From Microbacterium sp. T32 (GTDB taxonomy: Bacteria; Actinomycetota; Actinomycetes; Actinomycetales; Microbacteriaceae): a DNA stretch of 64,000 nt. The stretch covers positions 55,655 through 119,654 of the forward strand of contig NZ_LQQP01000008.1 in assembly GCF_001619615.1 (NCBI RefSeq), given 5' to 3'. The notes under the pieces were generated by a model that ran no database searches, had not been told where the DNA came from, and saw only the letters and a program-made list of their open reading frames with translations. Made by a program: the position numbers and the translations under genes. Within the stretch, counting starts at the first letter, position 1; each line of letters opens with the position of its first letter. Below, piece by piece: positions 35,530 through 42,956 of the stretch.

Positions 35530-36762
35530 TCAGGCGGCCGGATCCCGGGGCTCCACGGCATCCGTTCGGGTCCGGGGCGAGTCGTCGCGCGTGAAGATCG
35601 TGAGCACGGCCAGCGCCACCAGCTGCAGCGCCGCGACGAGGAGGAACGCCCACATCGAGGGGGCGACGGCGATCACGGCGCCGCCGATCACCGCGCCTCC
35701 GCCGTAGCCGATGCTGGTGAAGCTCGAGAAGAGGCCCACGCCCAGGGCGCGGTTCTCGGGGTGCAACCCGCGTGTGGCCAGCATCGTCAACGACGGGTAG
35801 AGCGGCGAGAACCCGACACCGATCAGCGCGGCGCCCACGGACGCGACCCAGAAATCGGTCGCCAGGGCGAGGGTGATCAAGCCCGCCGTGAGGGCGACGA
35901 GCGAGATCGCGGTCGCCCGCAGCGGACCGATCCGATCGGGCAGGTTCGCCAGGAAGAGGCGCGCGACGATGACCGACACGGCGAAGACGGCGAACACGGA
36001 CGCCGCCCCGGTGATCCCCGTCGCCGGGATGCCGGCGGCGGAGAGGTGCACGATGAGGAACCCGAGCATGAGCCCCTCGCCGCACCACGCCGCCGCCGCG
36101 ACGACGCCGGGGCTCCACACCGCCACGAACGCCCGCCACAGGGCCCGGAGACCGCGCGGGCGGGGAGCGGCGTCGGAGCGCGGCGCGGGGCGCGGCACGC
36201 GGGGGAGCGCGAGGATGAGGAGGCCCGTGGCGAGCTCGAGGCCGGCGCACACGAGGAACACGGTCCGCGGATCCGCGGCCGCCTCGACCGCGGTCCCCAG
36301 GGGCGGGCCGAGTGCCCGGCCGATCCAGACGCTGAGGCCGTAGATGCTCAGCGCTTTCCCGCGCTGTCCCGGTGCGGCCATCGTCACGAGCCAGGCCATG
36401 AGGAGCGTGACCGCGGCCGATCCGCCGAGACCGAACAGGAGGCGGCTGAGACCCGCCCCCCACACGGTCGGGACGCTCACGAGCAGCACCATCGCGGCGG
36501 TCGCGACGGCGCTGCCGATCACCGCCACGGGACGGTAGCCGAAGCGGTCGCCGAGCACCCCCGCGACCGGCATCGACAGCATCGACGCCACCGCGGCGAG
36601 CGAAATGAGAGCCCCGGCGAGCTCGGTCCCGCCGCCGAGGACGTCCGTGACGTAGACGGGGATCAGGGGCGTGCTGGCGGAGTTGGTGATGCCGCCCAGT
36701 GTCGATGCGGCGAAGATCAGCCAGAACGGCACCGTCCGCGTGATGTCCCGCGCGGTCGTCAT
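35530..36762 (-). CDS. MFS transporter
   Basis: A 410-residue protein with about 12 hydrophobic segments and the loop-2/3 signature GVLGDRFGYRPVAVIG typical of the major facilitator superfamily. The N-terminal part STLGGITNSASTPLIPVYVTDVLG and later GVGFSPLYPSLTMLATRGLHPENRA resemble drug/metabolite exporters. The start at 36762 overlaps the stop of the RidA gene at 36759 (ATGA), so it is in that operon and under operator site E. It may import the substrate or export a product. Confidence 0.9.
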   Translation of the reverse strand: MTTARDITRTVPFWLIFAASTLGGITNSASTPLIPVYVTDVLGGGTELAGALISLAAVASMLSMPVAGVLGDRFGYRPVAVIGSAVATAAMVLLVSVPTVWGAGLSRLLFGLGGSAAVTLLMAWLVTMAAPGQRGKALSIYGLSVWIGRALGPPLGTAVEAAADPRTVFLVCAGLELATGLLILALPRVPRPAPRSDAAPRPRGLRALWRAFVAVWSPGVVAAAAWCGEGLMLGFLIVHLSAAGIPATGITGAASVFAVFAVSVIVARLFLANLPDRIGPLRATAISLVALTAGLITLALATDFWVASVGAALIGVGFSPLYPSLTMLATRGLHPENRALGVGLFSSFTSIGYGGGAVIGGAVIAVAPSMWAFLLVAALQLVALAVLTIFTRDDSPRTRTDAVEPRDPAA

Positions 36763-37259
36763 CGGGCCGGTGTGTCCGGTGCGCACTCCAGGCTGAGCCA
36801 CAGCTCGAAGCAGTTGTTGCGCGACAGGCTCGTCGCCCCGATCGAGGCGCGGCCGACGCTCCCGACCTCGTCGCCGAAGACGTCGAGGAAGAGGTCGGTC
36901 GCGCCGTTGGAGACGAGGTGCAGGTCCTCGAAGCCGGGCGGGCAGACCACGAAGCACAGCGCGCGCGAGAGGCTCACGACGTTGTCGAGCGAACCGACGG
37001 CGTACCGGATCATGCCGAGGGTGTGGATGGCGGTGAGCCGCGCGGCCGCGTAGCCCTCCTCGACCGTGACGTCGACGCTCACGACGCCGGGGTTCAGCCG
37101 GTCGCCCGCGCGGTTCTCGGGTGTGAGTCCCGCCAGCTCGATGAGCGAGCCGATGCGGTGGAACGGCTTCATCCGGCCATAGCGGATGCCGAAGGGCGGG
37201 TCGCTGTAGTCGGGGATCTCGAGTCCGAGTTCACGTACGCGTGCTTCTGCCGATGTCAT
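36759..37259 (-). CDS. RidA-family protein, copy 1
   Basis: A 166-residue RidA/YjgF-like protein, longer than typical 125-135-residue RidA. It shares the N-terminal phrase LEIPDYSDPPFGIRYGRMKPFH with the divergent copy. The catalytic-type Arg is present in VGRASIGATSL. RidA proteins speed hydrolysis of reactive imines/enamines to ketones and ammonia, which fits a pathway using amine oxidases and a PLP enzyme. It is first in a two-gene operon with the MFS gene. Confidence 0.87.
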   Translation of the reverse strand: MTSAEARVRELGLEIPDYSDPPFGIRYGRMKPFHRIGSLIELAGLTPENRAGDRLNPGVVSVDVTVEEGYAAARLTAIHTLGMIRYAVGSLDNVVSLSRALCFVVCPPGFEDLHLVSNGATDLFLDVFGDEVGSVGRASIGATSLSRNNCFELWLSLECAPDTPAR

Positions 37260-37275
37260 CTCGCGCCTTTCGTCG

Positions 37276-37308
37276 GTTGTATCCTATCTCACAAGAAATG
37301 GATCCATT
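37276..37308. promoter_or_regulatory. GGATCC-pair operator, site E (divergent ridA genes)
   Basis: A perfect hexamer at 37300-37305 (AATGGATCCATT) and a degenerate one at 37279-37284 (GTATCC) start 21 bp apart. On the minus strand the degenerate half reads TAGGATACAAC, close to the TAGGATCCAAAC core; TAGGAT fits a -10 box for the leftward gene. It lies in the 65-bp gap between starts at 37259 and 37325. Confidence 0.65.
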
Positions 37309-37324
37309 GAGACGAGGAGACCCC

Positions 37325-37840
37325 ATGGCGTGGAGTGCGGAGCAGCGTGTCAAGGAAATGGGTCTGGTGATCCCGGACTACTCCGATCCGCCCTACGGCG
37401 AGCGTTACGCCACCATGAAGGCGTTCCACCACCTCGGACGCACGCTCACGATCAGCGGCATCACGCCCGAGGATCGCCAGGGCAACAAGGTCCACCCGGG
37501 CCGCGTCGGGGAGACCGTCACGCTGGAGCAGGGGTACGAGGCCGCACGCTACGCCGCGATCAACGTCCTCGGTCTCATCCGCTTCGCCGTCGGGTCGCTC
37601 GACGAGGTGTCCGCCTTCATCCGCACGCTGACGTTCGTCTGCGTCGCCCCCGACTTCACCGACGTCAACCTCGTCACCAACGGTGCCGCCGACCTCTTCG
37701 TCGAGGTGTTCGGGCCGCGGATCGGTCGCTCCACCTCCGCGGGGATCGGTGTGACGAGCCTGTCCGGCAACAACGTGTTCGAGATGATCACGGTCGTCGA
37801 GACCCGGCATCCGGCCCCCGAGGTCGACGATGAGGATTGA
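37325..37840 (+). CDS. RidA-family protein, copy 2
   Basis: A 171-residue paralogue of the divergent RidA gene (LVIPDYSDPPYGERYATMKAFHHLG), with Arg in IGRSTSAGIGVTSL. The ATG at 37325 follows CGAGGAGA. It overlaps the amidohydrolase gene by 11 bp, so the two are translated together. The two copies may form a heteromer or treat different imines; this is not decided by the sequence. Confidence 0.87.
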   Translation: MAWSAEQRVKEMGLVIPDYSDPPYGERYATMKAFHHLGRTLTISGITPEDRQGNKVHPGRVGETVTLEQGYEAARYAAINVLGLIRFAVGSLDEVSAFIRTLTFVCVAPDFTDVNLVTNGAADLFVEVFGPRIGRSTSAGIGVTSLSGNNVFEMITVVETRHPAPEVDDED

Positions 37841-38741
37841 CACCCACCTGCACCTGTATGCCGACCCGGCGCAGGGGCTCCACGATCTGACCGCGTACCC
37901 GATCGTCGAGTACGGCGAGAAGCCCGACGTGACGTTCGCCGGGATCGCGGGCACCATCGCGGACGCGCTCGCGACCCTCGAGTCCGAGGGGTTCGACTAC
38001 GCCGCGGTGCTCGGCAGCTTCGAGCTGCCCGAGCTTCCCCACCCGCCCGGCGGCGCGGACTACTGGCCCGCGGTTCCGCCGCACGCCGCCATGCGCGACG
38101 AACTCGTCGCCTACAACCGATGGCTGTGCGACGTGGGCGCGCAGCACCCGCGCCTCCTGCCGTTCCTCGCCGCCAACCCGGCCGTCATGACGTCGGGCGA
38201 GGTGTACGCGCACTTCGCCGAGATGTTCGGCGATCACGGTGCGCGTGGGCTGAAGCTGCACCCCATCGCCATCCGCACGTACCCCGACGACCCGGGTCTC
38301 GCCGGCGCGTATGACGCGCTGGAGGACGCCGGTGCGCCCGTCGTCTTCCACGGCGGCCCGGATGTCCGCGGCTTCGGCTGGGCCGATCCGAAGCGCATCG
38401 CCGCGGTGGCCGGGGAACGTCCCGGACTGGCGGTCATCATGGCCCATCTGGGCGGCGCGGCCTGGCGCGACGTCGAGGCGCTCGCCGAGGCGCGGCCGAC
38501 GCTGCGCTTCGACCTGTCCGAGATCGTGCACTGGATCGGCGCCCCGCTGGCTCCGACGGCCGCGCAGGTCGTCGCCCTCGTCCGCGCGATCGGCGTGGAG
38601 CGGGTCGTCCTCGGCTCGGACTTCCCCTGGTACACGCCGGGCGCGACGGCGGCCGTGGTCGAGGAACTGCCCGGGCTCTCGGCATCCGAAGCCGCAGCGA
38701 TCATCGGCGAGAACGGCGCGCGCCTCCTCCGCCTCGGCTGA
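37830..38741 (+). CDS. Amidohydrolase-2 family protein (ligands intact)
   Basis: A 303-residue TIM-barrel protein. It keeps the metal set that its relative at 33500 has lost: RIDTHLHLY near the start, GLKLHPIAI, VVFHGGPD, IMAHLGGAAW and LGSDFPWYTP at the end. Members include hydrolases and decarboxylases (ACMSD-like). Paired with a RidA gene, it may act on a keto acid or lactone formed after imine hydrolysis (inference). Confidence 0.87.
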   Translation: MRIDTHLHLYADPAQGLHDLTAYPIVEYGEKPDVTFAGIAGTIADALATLESEGFDYAAVLGSFELPELPHPPGGADYWPAVPPHAAMRDELVAYNRWLCDVGAQHPRLLPFLAANPAVMTSGEVYAHFAEMFGDHGARGLKLHPIAIRTYPDDPGLAGAYDALEDAGAPVVFHGGPDVRGFGWADPKRIAAVAGERPGLAVIMAHLGGAAWRDVEALAEARPTLRFDLSEIVHWIGAPLAPTAAQVVALVRAIGVERVVLGSDFPWYTPGATAAVVEELPGLSASEAAAIIGENGARLLRLG

Positions 38742-38790
38742 CCGGCCCCGGGTTCTCCGGCCCGACCCCGGCGTGTGCCCGCCCCGGCTG

Positions 38791-38989
38791 CACAACTCCG
38801 GCAGTTCCGACGTCGGGTGCCGACCCGGGCCCGTCGCGGCGAGGTTCTGCCGGAGTTGTGTCGGGCGGTGGCTTCGGCCTGGCTGCCCGGCTCCCCGGCC
38901 CGGAGAGAGTGGCTCCCGCTGCACAACTCCGGCAGTTCCGCCCTCGGGCGCCGCGGCGCATCAGCGAGGAGCGGTTTCGCCGGAGTTGT
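38791..38989. repeat. Two tandem hairpin repeats (CACAACTCCGGCAG family)
   Basis: Copy 1: arms CACAACTCCGGCAG (38791-38804) and CTGCCGGAGTTGTG (38847-38860). Copy 2: arms 38919-38931 and 38977-38989 with the same GCACAACTCCGGC core. The loops differ in sequence. They fill the 264-bp gap between convergent genes ending at 38741 and 39006; a bidirectional terminator or REP-like role is possible. No other gene is visible in the gap. Confidence 0.8.
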
Positions 38990-39005
38990 GCGGCGAGCCC
39001 GGCGC

Positions 39006-39374
39006 TCAGGCCGCGGGCTTGTAGACCACGTAGAGCTTGCGGACGGGCTCGATGATGGTCCAGACGCCGGTCCAGCCGATCGGGAAGTAGGCGGCGCTGC
39101 CGGCGGTGAGCTCGACCGCCTCCTCGCCGTCCCGCTGCACGGTCATGCGGCCCGCGAGGATGTGGACGATCTCGCCGCGGGTGAGGAACTCCCAGCGCGA
39201 CGTGCCGGGGTCGCTCTCCCACACGCCGGAGATGATCGTGCGGTCGTCGTTCACGAACTGCACCTTGCCGCGGACGATGATCTCGCCCGACAGCGGTTCG
39301 GCGTTCGGCGGGGCGAGGGGTTTGGCCTCGAGTTCGGCGGCATCCAGTTCAGCGAGTCTCATCACGAAAGTCAT
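39006..39374 (-). CDS. Small cupin protein (EutQ/DUF861-like)
   Basis: A 122-residue single-domain cupin: DPGTSRWEFLTRGEIVHILAGRMTVQ and SAAYFPIGWTGVWTIIEPVRKLYVV match the two cupin strands of the DUF861 group, often linked to ureidoglycolate/ureide or ethanolamine metabolism. The ATG at 39374 sits inside TAGGATCCAAACATGA with no ribosome binding site, just like the gene at 14445, so its mRNA is probably leaderless and directly controlled at site F. Metal ligands are incomplete, so catalysis is uncertain. Confidence 0.83.
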   Translation of the reverse strand: MTFVMRLAELDAAELEAKPLAPPNAEPLSGEIIVRGKVQFVNDDRTIISGVWESDPGTSRWEFLTRGEIVHILAGRMTVQRDGEEAVELTAGSAAYFPIGWTGVWTIIEPVRKLYVVYKPAA

Positions 39375-39375
39375 G

Positions 39376-39408
39376 TTTGGATCCTAAATGGGCAAGAATG
39401 GATCCGCA
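39376..39408. promoter_or_regulatory. GGATCC-pair operator, site F (cupin and divergent PTE-4)
   Basis: Hexamers at 39379-39384 and 39400-39405 start 21 bp apart. Read on the minus strand, the site matches site B over GGATCC, a 15-base spacer and TTAGGATCCAAACATGA, ending in the cupin start codon. Confidence 0.75.
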
Positions 39409-39423
39409 ATGAACGGAGCGCGC

Positions 39424-40449
39424 ATGATCGAGACCGTCCTGGGACCCGTCCCGGCCGCGGCGCTGGGGCCGACGTCGATGCACGATCACGTGCTCGCGGA
39501 CTCCGCGCGCCTGCAGCGGCCGGGCGAGCAGCCTCCGCCCCCGGGGTCGCCCACCGTGCGGCCCGAGACGCGCGACTACCTGCGCCGCAACATGCTCGCG
39601 TTCGCCGACAACTTGCGCCTGGACGACCCGGATGCCGCGGTCGACGAGCTCCGCGCGGCGGCGGCCGCGGGCCAGCGCGCGCTCGTCGAATGCACGTCGT
39701 GGGGGCTCGGTCCCGATCACGCACGGCTGCCCGACATCGCCCGGCGTTCCGGGATGACGATCATCGTCGCGTACGGCACGTACATCCGCGCGACGCTGCC
39801 GCCCGAGATCGCTGCCCTCGACGAGGACGGACTCCACGCCCTGTTCACGGCAGCCCTCGACGACGCGGTGCCCGGCACGGGCTACCGCGCGGGCCTCCTC
39901 GGCATCCTGGGTGCGACCGCCGGACTTCCCGGGGCCGAGCGCGGGATGCTGCGCGCGGCCGCCGCAGCCGCCGGGCGGGCCGGCACGAGCGTCTCGGTGC
40001 GGCTCGACCCCGACGCGCGCGACGGCCTCGCGGTGCTCGACGAGCTCGGCCGTGCGGGCCTGTCCGCGGAGCGCGTGATCTTCACCAATGCGGACGAGTT
40101 CCTGGATGCCGGCTACTGGCGCGAACTGTCGGACGCGGGCGCGACGCTCGAGATGTGCTTCGGGACCGAGGACGTGCACATCGGTCGGGTCCACAACCCG
40201 ACGGACGCGGAACGCGTGCGCTTCTTCGTGGATGCCGTGACGGCGCGGCCGCGTGCCCGGTACGTGCTCGGGCAGTCGGTGTGGACCAAGGCGCAGCTCG
40301 CACGGTACGGCGGGTACGGTTACGGCCGGCTGCTGGGGACGATCGTCCCGGAACTGCGCCGGTTCCTCGGTGAGGCGCGGGTGGACGAGATGCTCGCCGA
40401 CGAACCCCGGCGCCTCCTCGACCGTGGAACGGGGCGCCCCGACGCCTGA
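39424..40449 (+). CDS. Phosphotriesterase-family pseudoenzyme (PTE-4, most metal ligands lost)
   Basis: A 341-residue paralogue of PTE-3 (shared MIETVLGPVPA, SWG-GP-H--LPDI-RRSG and SVWTK-QL-RYGG-GYG). His20-Asp-His22 of the first motif is kept (MHDHVL), but the bridging Glu position reads LLGILGATA, the TH position VSVRLDP, the GH position FTNADEF and the Asp position LGQSVWTK. A full binuclear site cannot form. The ATG at 39424 is preferred because GGAG is at 39415-39418; an in-frame ATG at 39388 lies within operator site F. Confidence 0.8.
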   Translation: MIETVLGPVPAAALGPTSMHDHVLADSARLQRPGEQPPPPGSPTVRPETRDYLRRNMLAFADNLRLDDPDAAVDELRAAAAAGQRALVECTSWGLGPDHARLPDIARRSGMTIIVAYGTYIRATLPPEIAALDEDGLHALFTAALDDAVPGTGYRAGLLGILGATAGLPGAERGMLRAAAAAAGRAGTSVSVRLDPDARDGLAVLDELGRAGLSAERVIFTNADEFLDAGYWRELSDAGATLEMCFGTEDVHIGRVHNPTDAERVRFFVDAVTARPRARYVLGQSVWTKAQLARYGGYGYGRLLGTIVPELRRFLGEARVDEMLADEPRRLLDRGTGRPDA

Positions 40450-40477
40450 GCGGCATTCGGGGCGCCCCGTTCGCGGA

Positions 40478-41125
40478 TCAGACGACGTTCGCCGTCTCGG
40501 CCGGGAGCAGGAGGGTCGGGGCGGGAGCGGCCTCGCGCCCCTCGAACGGCACCGGCTGGCAGACGAGGTAGTAGTCGCCCGGCTCGGTGTCGGCGAGGTT
40601 CGCGTTCTCCAGGATCACGACGCCGGCGTTGCACAGGATGACGTGCGTGGGCCACTCGACCGTGTGGTCGGGGGCCTCCATCGTCATGTAGTCGTTCGCG
40701 GCGAAGACGACGCCGTGATCGACGAGCCACTGCGCGCCCGACGGTCCCAGCCCCACCCAGGTGGCGCTCTTCTCGTTGCGGGTCAGGGCGTCGGTGGAGT
40801 TGCGCGTCTTGAAGAGCACGCGCGTCGCGCCTTCCGCGCCCGCTGCGATCAGGTCGGCGTCGGTGATCTCCTTCTCGACGTGCCGCAGGTCCAGCACGCG
40901 CGCGAGGCCGACGGTGTGGCTGAGGGGCAGCGAGTCGACGGTCGTCCCACCGGGCACGAAGTGGCTCGGGGCGTCGACGTGGGTGCCGGTGTGTGCGCCG
41001 ATGAGCCAGCGCGACACCTCGCTCGGGCTGGTGTCGGAGATCTCCTCCACCATCTCGTACGTCGGTCGGCGGCCCCAGTGCAGCATCTCGGGGTGGACGG
41101 GAATGCTCAGGTCGATGATGGTCAC
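40478..41125 (-). CDS. Cyclase family protein (kynurenine formamidase-like)
   Basis: A 215-residue metal hydrolase with the family signature HTGTHVDAPSHF, an upstream SIPVHPEMLHWG and C-terminal HVILCNAGVVILENANL. Members (KynB, isatin hydrolase, AHBA-type cyclases) open amide/lactam or lactone bonds. GTG at 41125 is taken as start; another GTG at 41134 is possible. It follows operator site G, so isatin-, formamide- or cyclic-imide-type hydrolysis in the pathway is plausible. Confidence 0.85.
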   Translation of the reverse strand: MTIIDLSIPVHPEMLHWGRRPTYEMVEEISDTSPSEVSRWLIGAHTGTHVDAPSHFVPGGTTVDSLPLSHTVGLARVLDLRHVEKEITDADLIAAGAEGATRVLFKTRNSTDALTRNEKSATWVGLGPSGAQWLVDHGVVFAANDYMTMEAPDHTVEWPTHVILCNAGVVILENANLADTEPGDYYLVCQPVPFEGREAAPAPTLLLPAETANVV

Positions 41126-41142
41126 GAGGAGCACCTTAGCCC

Positions 41143-41175
41143 TTGGGATCCCGTGTGCGCATCTTTGGATCCAAA
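41143..41175. promoter_or_regulatory. GGATCC-pair operator, site G (cyclase gene)
   Basis: Hexamers at 41146-41151 (TGGGATCCCG) and 41167-41172 (TTTGGATCCAAA) start 21 bp apart, 18 to 50 bases upstream of the cyclase start. The symporter gene ends at 41178, directly next to it on the same strand. Confidence 0.72.
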
Positions 41176-41177
41176 AC

Positions 41178-42692
41178 TCAAGCCGGAACCTCGACCCCTT
41201 CGCTCTCCGACGCCTCGCGCTCGGCGGCGAGGTCGGCGAGGACTGCCGCCTCACGGTCGAGTTCCGACTCGCGACGCGGGACCGCGAAGGCCAGCGCGAC
41301 GTACGTGCCGAACCCGACGAGCGCCGAGACGAGCGTGGCCCAGCCGTCGAAGTCGGCCCCGATCAGGTCGTTCGGGATGTACAGGATGTCGTTCGGCACG
41401 CCGTACAGCGTCGGGGTGAGGGCGAGCAGCACCATACGGACGACGAAGCCGACGGCCATCGCGCCGAGCGCCGCGACCGTGCCCGGGCGCTTCCAGAACA
41501 CCCCGATGACGAACGGCGCCGCGAGGCACGCGAGCATCAGGTCGAAGGCGAGGGTGAGCAGGATGCCGGTCTGGCTGACGCGGATGGCGAGGAAGGCGCC
41601 CGCGATCACGAACGGGATCATCGCCAGGCGCGTCCAGCGCAGCAGCGGGTCGGGACCCGTTCCGGTGTGGCGGCGGACGGTGAAGATGTTGCGGACCGCA
41701 ATCGCCGACGTCGCGAGCATCGCGCCCGAGGCCGTCGAGAAGGAGGCCGCGACGATGCCCGACAGGACGAGGATCGCGATGATCGGCGGCGCGTAGTCGC
41801 CGAGCAGTTGGTAGAGCACCGGGCCGTTGTCGACCGACAGGCCGAGGGTCGACGACACGCTGAGTGAGACGATCGCGAACACGGATCCGATGGCGGCGGT
41901 CAGGCCCGCCGCGACGAAGCACGAGCGCTGCGCGACCGTGGGGCTCTTCGCGCCGAAGATGCGCTGCATGAAGTCGATCGCGACGATGTCGCCGATCGCG
42001 AGCGAGATGAGCGTCGCCCAGTTGATCGGGGCTCCGGCGGCCGGGTCGGTGAGCTGCTGGAGGTCGAACGGTCCCATGCCCTCGGGGATCACGATTCCGT
42101 ACGACACGCCGACCCACGCGAGCAGCACGATGGCCGCGATGACGGTGATCGTCGTCTGGATCGCCGCCGTGTAGGCATCCGAGAACAGGCCGCCGGCGAC
42201 CGTGTACGCGAGTACGAGGGCGACCGCGAGCACCACGCCCCAGGCGTACGGAATGTTCGCGAAGCGCTCGAGGAGGAATCCGCACGCGACGAGGTTGCCG
42301 GCGAGCAGGAACGTGAACGACACGATCATGAGGACGGATGCCAGCAGCTCCACGGAGCGTCCGTACCTCAGGCGGAAGAAGTCGCCGAGCGTGAACAGCT
42401 TCATGGCGTTCATGCGCTTGGCGAGGAAGAGCCCCGTCAGCAGGAGGCAGATCGCGAGGCCGATGGCGAGCGACGCCCCCGACCAGAAGCCGAACTGCGA
42501 CGTGAGGTCGGTGTTGCCGACGGTGGCGTTGGCGTCGACCGCGGCGGCGGTGAGGCTGACGGCGACGAGGGGGACGCCGAGGCGGCGTCCGGCGACGAGG
42601 TAGTTCGCGCTGTCTCCGTCGACCTTGCGTGCGACGACGATGCCGACGACGAGGATGAGGACGACGCTCAGGGCGACTCCGAAGATGATCAT
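41178..42692 (-). CDS. Sodium:solute symporter (SSS family)
   Basis: A 504-residue membrane protein with about 13 hydrophobic segments. SSS features are visible: the N-terminal YLVAGRRLGVPLVAVSLTAAAVDANA, FFRLRYGRSVELLAS, the sodium-site region GIVAASFSTASGAMLATSAI and a charged C-terminal tail. The start at 42692 is preferred because it begins the first helix directly. A TetR-type site lies 32 bp upstream and is shared with the urea/guanidine carboxylase operon, so urea, guanidine or a related solute is the likely cargo (inference). Confidence 0.9.
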   Translation of the reverse strand: MIIFGVALSVVLILVVGIVVARKVDGDSANYLVAGRRLGVPLVAVSLTAAAVDANATVGNTDLTSQFGFWSGASLAIGLAICLLLTGLFLAKRMNAMKLFTLGDFFRLRYGRSVELLASVLMIVSFTFLLAGNLVACGFLLERFANIPYAWGVVLAVALVLAYTVAGGLFSDAYTAAIQTTITVIAAIVLLAWVGVSYGIVIPEGMGPFDLQQLTDPAAGAPINWATLISLAIGDIVAIDFMQRIFGAKSPTVAQRSCFVAAGLTAAIGSVFAIVSLSVSSTLGLSVDNGPVLYQLLGDYAPPIIAILVLSGIVAASFSTASGAMLATSAIAVRNIFTVRRHTGTGPDPLLRWTRLAMIPFVIAGAFLAIRVSQTGILLTLAFDLMLACLAAPFVIGVFWKRPGTVAALGAMAVGFVVRMVLLALTPTLYGVPNDILYIPNDLIGADFDGWATLVSALVGFGTYVALAFAVPRRESELDREAAVLADLAAEREASESEGVEVPA

Positions 42693-42723
42693 GGCGGGCT
42701 CCCGGCGATGAGGGGCGAATCGG

Positions 42724-42745
42724 GTTTCTGTTGCTTGACAGAAAC
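42724..42745. promoter_or_regulatory. Probable TetR operator upstream of the symporter
   Basis: Perfect 8-bp inverted repeat GTTTCTGT / ACAGAAAC around TGCTTG. Read on the minus strand it contains CTGTCAAGCAACAGAAA, differing by one base from the site at 43673-43689. The tetR gene lies between the two sites. Confidence 0.8.
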
Positions 42746-42845
42746 GATCCGCTCGCCGAGGTCGCGCGTGGTTTCCGCCGTGTAAAAGGCGCGTGAAATC
42801 GCCCGCGGCGCCGGGCCGTGGCATCCGGGGTCGCGCCTCCTTCCA

Positions 42846-42914
42846 CGCATAAACGCTGTCCGCGCGCAGAAACGCGTGGACAGCGCGTTTATGCGCGTGT
42901 ATCGCGTTTATGCG
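42846..42914. repeat. Intergenic palindrome (CGCATAAACGC family) after tetR
   Basis: Arms CGCATAAACGCTGTCC (42846-42861) and its near complement at 42878-42895, plus a third partial GCGTTTATGCG at about 42904-42914. It lies 3' of the tetR gene, reading leftward, and may be its terminator. Nothing else is seen between 42746 and 42956. Confidence 0.75.
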
Positions 42915-42956
42915 TGCTCAGCCGGCGCTCGCCGCGCCGCCCGGCGGGCGCCGGCG

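Noticed and set aside
38742..39005. Possible small gene or non-coding RNA in the gap between convergent genes.
   Set aside because: The sequence is explained by two tandem hairpin repeats; no start signal or promoter was found.
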